9,712 bases of DNA, taken from contig DBMN01000002.1 of the NCBI GenBank assembly GCA_002298965.1, forward strand, positions 1-9,712, given 5' to 3'. The stretch's first letter is position 1; every line of letters begins with the position of its first letter. The notes under the pieces are model-generated. The model ran no database searches. It was not told the DNA's origin and saw only the letters and a list, made by a program, of their open reading frames with translations. The position numbers were made by a program, and so were the translations under genes. The DNA is from Rhizobiales bacterium UBA697 (GTDB lineage Bacteria > Pseudomonadota > Alphaproteobacteria > Rhizobiales > Ancalomicrobiaceae). Below are positions 6,290 through 9,712 of this stretch, piece after piece.

Positions 6290-6781
6290 TCAGCGGATCT
6301 CGACGTTGCCGGTGGCGCGCGGGTCGGTGAAGCCGTAGAGGCGGACGGCGGCGGCACGGCCGAAGCGCAGCATCATCGCCTTGCGGGTGGCGGCGACCAT
6401 CCGATGCGCAGGCGCCGGGCGGATGACCTCGCCGCCGTAGGCGTCGGCGACGATCAGGCCGCAGTCCTCGGGGAAGATGTCGAGCGGCACGCGCGGGCTG
6501 GTGGCGAAGAACAGCCGGTCGCAGTGCGCCCGGTAGAACGGCCACTTGCGATCGACCCGGAAGTCCTCGACCGACGACTTGACCTCGACGATCCAGATCT
6601 CGCCGGAGGCCGAGAGCCCCATCAAGTCGGCGCGCCGACCGGACGCGAGCGGCAGTTCCTCGACCACCGCGAAGCCGAGGCGGACGAGATGACGCCGGAC
6701 CCCGCGGGTGACCAGGAGCGTCTCCTCCGGACGGGAGGGGGCGGGCAGGTCGCCTTCCGGGTCGAGCGGGCCGTCCATCAT
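6290..6781 (-). CDS. MmcB-family DNA repair protein (PD-(D/E)XK nuclease-like)
   Basis: The 163-residue protein resembles the MmcB family of alphaproteobacteria, linked to mitomycin C resistance in Caulobacter and thought to be nuclease-like. A restriction-endonuclease-type core is visible: RRADLMG (Asp52), then EIWIVEVKSS (Glu66, Lys68), then VEDFRVDRKWPFYRAHCDRLFF, and later FPEDCGLIVAD. That matches the D...ExK pattern and suggests metal-dependent DNA cleavage; the activity is inferred. The ATG at 6781 overlaps the antiporter stop as ATGA, and a second ATG follows at 6778. GGTGGA in the end of the antiporter gene can act as ribosome site. It is therefore the second gene of a coupled two-gene operon, although no functional tie between the two products is obvious. 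Confidence 0.88.
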   Translation of the reverse strand: MMDGPLDPEGDLPAPSRPEETLLVTRGVRRHLVRLGFAVVEELPLASGRRADLMGLSASGEIWIVEVKSSVEDFRVDRKWPFYRAHCDRLFFATSPRVPLDIFPEDCGLIVADAYGGEVIRPAPAHRMVAATRKAMMLRFGRAAAVRLYGFTDPRATGNVEIR

Positions 6782-8226
6782 TTCCACCAGGGGAAGAACA
6801 CCAGCGTCACGAGGCCGAAGAGCGGCACGAGGATGCCGCCCGACCACAGGAGATAGCCGAAGAACGACGGCATCTTCACGCGGCTCTCCTCGGCGATCGC
6901 CTTGACCATGAAGTTGGGCGCGTTGCCGATGTAGGAGTTCGCCCCCATGAAGACGGCGCCGCAGGAGATGGCGAGCAACGTCCAGGGGATGTCGTTCATC
7001 AGGTGCTGCGGGTCGCCGCCAGCGAGGTTGAAGAAGACCAGATAGGTCGGCGCATTGTCGAGGAACGACGACAGGATGCCGGTCAGCCAGAAATACATGG
7101 CGTTGTTCGGCGTGCCGTCGGGATGGGCGACCATGGCGACGAGCGGTGCGAAGGCGCCCTTCTCCGCCGCCTTCAGCATGGCGATCACCGGGATGATCGT
7201 CACGAAGATGCCGGCGAAGAGCTTGGCGACCTCGAGGATCGGCCCCCAGGAGAACTCGTTGGCGGCGCGCACCGCCTTGGGCGTGATCGCCAGGGAGACG
7301 AGGCCGGCGGCGATCAGGATCAGGTCGCGGGCGAGGTTCTGCAGCTCGACCTCGACGCCGCCGACGTGGAAGACGATGCCCGGCTTCCACGAACCCGACA
7401 GCAGCACGCCGCCGATCACCACCGCGAGCAGCGCGAGATTGGGCAGGCCGACGAGGCCGATGCGGGCGGTCTCGGGGGTCGGATCGAAGCGCGCCTTGAA
7501 GGCCTCGTCGGCGTGATAGAGCCGCCGGTCGAGGAAGAAGAAGATCGTCAGCAGGATCGCGGCGCAGAACAGCGTCTCCTCCAGCATGTGCATCGTCGTC
7601 CAGAAGAAGCTGACGCCCTTCAGATAGCCGAGGAACAGCGGCGGATCGCCGAGCGGCGTCAGCGAGCCGCCGATGTTGGAGACGAGGAAGATGAAGAAGA
7701 TCACGACGTGGACGTTGTGACGGCGCTCGTCGTTGGCGCGCAGCAGCGGCCGGATCAGCACCATCGAGGCGCCGGTGGTGCCGATCACCGAAGCGAGCAG
7801 GGTGCCGCCGGCGAGGATCGACGTGTTGAGCCGCGGGCTGCCGTGGAGGTTGCCGGTCACCAGGATGCCGCCCGAGATGGCGAAGAGCGACCACAGCAGG
7901 ATCACGAAGGGCAGGTACTCGGTGAGCGCGACGTGCAGGACCTCGCCGCCGGTCACCGCCGCCCCGTGGCCGATCGCGAAGGGCGCCGCGAAGGCGAGGC
8001 CCCAGGCGGCCGCGACCTTGCCGAAGTGGTGATGCCAGAAGTGCGGCGCCGCCAGAGGCAGGATTGCGATCGACATCAGGATGCCGGCGAAGGGGATCGC
8101 CCACCAGCCGGAGAGCCCGGCTCCGTCGATGCCATGGGCCTCCGACGCCCGGACCGGGGCGACCAGGAGCGGTACGAGACCGATGGCCACCACTGCCGAG
8201 ACGGCGTTCCGCGCGAACCGAACCAT
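6778..8226 (-). CDS. NhaD-like sodium/proton antiporter (CitMHS_2-type ion transporter)
   Basis: The 482-residue inner-membrane ion transporter is of the ion-transporter superfamily, probably exchanging Na+ for H+. A signal-like N-terminus (residues 1-27, cleavage plausible after PVRA) is followed by about 11-12 hydrophobic segments. Conserved-looking patterns are GTTGASMVLIRPLLRAN (149-165), SNIGGSLTPLGDPPLFLG (183-200), SSFLDNAPTYLVF (386-398) and GANSYIGNAPNFMVKAIAEE (428-447), whose polar residues within membrane segments fit the ion path of NhaD/CitM-like carriers. The ATG at 8226 is chosen because AGGGGGG lies five bases before it; an 18-residue longer frame to 8280 has no such site. 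The 3' end overlaps the mmcB-type gene by four bases. The family is fairly sure, but the substrate is not proven and citrate or another anion remains possible. Confidence 0.86.
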   Translation of the reverse strand: MVRFARNAVSAVVAIGLVPLLVAPVRASEAHGIDGAGLSGWWAIPFAGILMSIAILPLAAPHFWHHHFGKVAAAWGLAFAAPFAIGHGAAVTGGEVLHVALTEYLPFVILLWSLFAISGGILVTGNLHGSPRLNTSILAGGTLLASVIGTTGASMVLIRPLLRANDERRHNVHVVIFFIFLVSNIGGSLTPLGDPPLFLGYLKGVSFFWTTMHMLEETLFCAAILLTIFFFLDRRLYHADEAFKARFDPTPETARIGLVGLPNLALLAVVIGGVLLSGSWKPGIVFHVGGVEVELQNLARDLILIAAGLVSLAITPKAVRAANEFSWGPILEVAKLFAGIFVTIIPVIAMLKAAEKGAFAPLVAMVAHPDGTPNNAMYFWLTGILSSFLDNAPTYLVFFNLAGGDPQHLMNDIPWTLLAISCGAVFMGANSYIGNAPNFMVKAIAEESRVKMPSFFGYLLWSGGILVPLFGLVTLVFFPWWK

Positions 8227-8231
8227 GCATT

Positions 8232-8238
8232 CCCCCCT
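8232..8238 (-). promoter_or_regulatory. Ribosome binding site of the antiporter gene
   Basis: Read on the minus strand this is AGGGGGG, five bases before the ATG at 8226. It sets the start inside the longer open frame that reaches 8280. Confidence 0.7.
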
Positions 8239-8252
8239 GCTTCTTGCGCGCC

Positions 8253-8280
8253 AGATTAGCGGGTCCGGCGGGAATGCCAA
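8253..8280 (-). promoter_or_regulatory. Candidate promoter of the antiporter-mmcB operon
   Basis: On the minus strand TTGGCA (8280-8275) and TAATCT (8258-8253) are spaced by 16 bases. The -35 matches the housekeeping consensus at five of six positions; the -10 is weak. Transcription would begin near 8246, leaving a short leader of about 20 bases. A 5-5-5 inverted repeat, CGTCA/TGACG (8288-8302), lies just upstream. Confidence 0.4.
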
Positions 8281-8413
8281 CCGGATCCGTCACGGCATGA
8301 CGATGGGGAACGCCCCCGCCCGCCACGCATCTGCTCCGCGAACCCCGCCGACCGAACCGGGCCTTGCACCCCGCCCGCGATCTCGCCGTCCGCGAGCGGT
8401 CCGAGGCATCGCC

Positions 8414-8458
8414 GGGCGCCTCGGCGCCCCGACACGTCCGCCCCGCGCCCGCGGACGT
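8414..8458. repeat. Two adjacent strong hairpins
   Basis: A 7-bp stem (8414-8420 with 8423-8429) with a minimal loop is followed four bases later by a perfect 8-bp stem (8434-8441 with 8451-8458) and a nine-base C-rich loop. There is no T tract afterwards and no gene ends within about 150 bases, so simple termination is not an obvious explanation. Confidence 0.5.
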
Positions 8459-8636
8459 CTCGCCCGACCCTATCCACCAGAGGCAACAGACCCGGCCGAT
8501 CCTCCTCGCCCCCGGGCCCAACGCCGAGTTCCTCGCTCTCCCGCCCGCGCTCCAGCCCGATCGTCCTGCCCCGCTCCGCCGCGACCCTTCGCCCCTCGTT
8601 CCTCCCCGCGTCCCTCCGCTCCGCCTCTCGCCCTCG

Positions 8637-8683
8637 CCCCCCGGATCCTCCCCCCGCACCCACGCCCGCCCCCCTTGCACCCC
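8637..8683 (-). other. G-quadruplex motif, minus strand
   Basis: On the minus strand six runs of three or more G occur (8683-8680, 8674-8669, 8667-8665, 8661-8659, 8655-8650, 8642-8637), separated by loops of 5, 1, 3, 3 and 7 bases. This meets the standard four-run definition with spare runs. It would lie in the template strand of plus-strand transcription or in RNA made leftwards. Formation in the cell is not shown. Confidence 0.6.
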
Positions 8684-8692
8684 GCTCGGTTT

Positions 8693-8720
8693 CGTGTCAC
8701 ACGTATTGAACGTTGTTCAA
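8693..8720. promoter_or_regulatory. Inverted-repeat operator candidate before the MFS/LplT-like gene
   Basis: TTGAAC-GTT-GTTCAA (8706-8720) is a perfect 15-bp inverted repeat in an AT-richer patch; CGTGT-C-ACACG (8693-8703) lies directly before it. The left half, TTGAAC, could also be a -35 element, with CACGAT (8729-8734) as a weak -10 at 17-base spacing. Such a symmetric site over a -35 element suits repression by a dimeric regulator, for instance of the TetR kind, but no such regulator is encoded in the window. Confidence 0.5.
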
Positions 8721-8816
8721 AACAAATCCACGATCCGTGCTCTTTCGGGATTGCGTCCGGCGAAGAAGCAGTGAGGATCGGCGAAAACCGAATTCAGGGC
8801 GCAGGAAACGAACCCG

Positions 8817-9712
8817 ATGTCGCGATCCCTCCTCACGACCCGCCGTTTCGCGGGCCTCTTCTGGTGTCAGTTCTTTTCGGCGCTGAACGACAATTTCCTG
8901 AAGAACGCCCTGGTTTTCCTGATTCTCTGGCGGTTGGGGGCGGAAGCGGCGGGGCCGCTGGTGGCGCTCGCGGCGGCGACGCTGATGGCGCCGTTCTTCT
9001 TCTTCTCGGCGCTGGGCGGCGAGATCGCCGACCGTTTCGACAAGGCGCTGGTGGCGCGGCGGCTGAAGCTCGCCGAACTGCCGGTGGCGGGACTGGCGGT
9101 CGCCGGCTTCGCGCTCCACTCGATCCCGACGCTCTTCGCCGCCCTCCTCGGCTTCGGCATCATCGCCGCGCTGTTCGGGCCGGTGAAGTACGGCATCCTC
9201 CCCGACCAGCTCGACAAGGGCGAGCTGCCGTCCGGCAACGCGCTGATCGAGGCGGCGACCTTCCTCGCCATCCTGATCGGCACGGTGATCGGCGGCTGGG
9301 CGGCCTCCGAGGGCGGCGATCCGCTCAGCCTCGCCTTCATCATGATCGTCTTCGCGGTCGGCGCCGTCGTCGCCGCCTACACGATGCCGATGACCGGACG
9401 CGGCGTGCCGGGCCTGCCGATCCGCGCCAACATCTTCGCCTCGACCCTCGGCCTGCTGCGCGATCTCGCCGCCGACCGTCGTCTGCTGTGGGCCGGCCTC
9501 GCCTCGAGCTGGTTCTGGGCGGTCGGCGCGGTGGCGCTCGCCCTGTTGCCGACCGTGGTCAAGGGCCCGCTCGGCGGCGCCGACGAGCTCGTCACGCTGC
9601 TGCTCGCGGTCTTCGCCATCGCCATCGCCATCGGCTCCGGCCTCGCCGCCTGGCTGTCGGGCCATCGCACCGTGCTGGTGACGACGCCGCTCGCCGGCCT
9701 GGTCATCGCCGG
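8817..9712 (+). CDS. LplT-like MFS transporter domain, partial; probable N-terminus of an Aas-type fusion
   Basis: The first 298 residues of a membrane protein are visible; the gene runs off the right edge without a stop. The start ATG at 8817 has AGGAA 8803-8807 before it. The sequence FFSALNDNFLKNALVFLI (19-36), GGEIADRFDKALVARRLK (67-84, MFS motif A-like) and GPVKYGILPDQL (121-132) are typical of LplT-like lysophospholipid flippases and of the N-terminal part of alphaproteobacterial proteins in which LplT is fused to a PlsC-type acyltransferase and an acyl-ACP synthetase (Aas). That complex re-acylates lysophospholipids at the inner membrane. About eight hydrophobic segments lie in the visible part. 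Whether the fused domains exist cannot be seen here. The upstream inverted repeat (8706-8720) may control it. Confidence 0.9.
   Translation, partial: MSRSLLTTRRFAGLFWCQFFSALNDNFLKNALVFLILWRLGAEAAGPLVALAAATLMAPFFFFSALGGEIADRFDKALVARRLKLAELPVAGLAVAGFALHSIPTLFAALLGFGIIAALFGPVKYGILPDQLDKGELPSGNALIEAATFLAILIGTVIGGWAASEGGDPLSLAFIMIVFAVGAVVAAYTMPMTGRGVPGLPIRANIFASTLGLLRDLAADRRLLWAGLASSWFWAVGAVALALLPTVVKGPLGGADELVTLLLAVFAIAIAIGSGLAAWLSGHRTVLVTTPLAGLVIA

Larger units (their letters stand above)
8227..8816. other. 590-base gene-free interval with hairpins and strand-skewed composition
   Basis: No credible gene is seen; open frames here are proline- or glycine/arginine-rich products of composition, without family resemblance. 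Inside are perfect or near-perfect inverted repeats: CTCGC-5-GCGAG (8382-8396), GGGCGCC-TC-GGCGCCC (8414-8429) and ACGTCCGC-9-GCGGACGT (8434-8458). From about 8460 to 8690 the plus strand is pyrimidine-rich; in 8581-8640 I count 37 C, 12 T, 10 G and one A. The 13-base word CCTTGCACCCCGC occurs at 8362-8374 and again at 8673-8685. The last 120 bases are AT-richer and hold the MFS gene's promoter region. It may contain a structured RNA or only long untranslated leaders. Confidence 0.5.

Noticed and set aside
8256..8663. A minus-strand Gly/Arg-rich open frame in the same interval
   Set aside because: Its repetitive glycine/arginine content is the complement of the pyrimidine-rich stretch. It overlaps the antiporter promoter and has no supported start.
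8706..8720. TTGAACGTTGTTCAA as an alphaproteobacterial SOS (LexA) box
   Set aside because: The alphaproteobacterial LexA site is a direct repeat GTTC-N7-GTTC; this site is an inverted repeat and has no second GTTC in that register.
8364..8774. A plus-strand proline-rich open frame of 136 codons in the gene-free interval
   Set aside because: It begins with TTG without a ribosome site, its composition follows the C-rich DNA, and it shows no motif; it crosses the LplT-like gene's promoter region.

Overview
The window is GC-rich and looks like core chromosome of an alphaproteobacterium, most likely of the Hyphomicrobiales (Rhizobiales) type. The evidence is the combination of a RegB/PrrB/ActS kinase with its RegA/PrrA/ActR regulator, an MmcB-type repair protein, an intracellular PHA depolymerase of the PhaZ1 kind and two DUF2852-like small membrane proteins. 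Nine protein-coding genes are supported, two of them cut by the window edges. No insertion sequence, CRISPR array, tRNA, rRNA or phage gene is visible.

Layout. Positions 1-819 (minus) carry two tandem paralogous small membrane proteins, the first running off the left edge. Positions 925-2214 (minus) encode an intracellular polyhydroxyalkanoate depolymerase, followed by a GC-rich hairpin right after its stop. Positions 2376-3982 (minus) encode a two-gene ABC exporter (ATPase then permease) with an ATGA overlap. Divergent from it, regB (4077-5471, plus) and regA (5663-6220, plus) form the global redox two-component system. A hairpin at 6248-6275 separates regA from a convergent operon (6290-8226, minus) in which an NhaD-like ion antiporter gene overlaps an mmcB-type gene. 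A 590-base gene-free interval (8227-8816) holds several hairpins, a strongly pyrimidine-rich stretch with a G-quadruplex motif on the minus strand, and a clear inverted-repeat operator candidate. Positions 8817-9712 (plus) are the start of an LplT-like MFS gene, probably the first domain of a transporter/acyltransferase/acyl-ACP synthetase fusion.

How the genes may work together. RegB senses the redox state through its quinone site and cysteine switch, and RegA distributes the signal as a DNA-binding regulator. PHA breakdown releases stored carbon and reducing power, so a redox system next to phaZ makes physiological sense, but a regulatory link is only inferred. The other genes look like ordinary housekeeping neighbours. 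I do not see a convincing novel defence or biosynthetic system. The most unexplained part is the non-coding interval 8227-8816.
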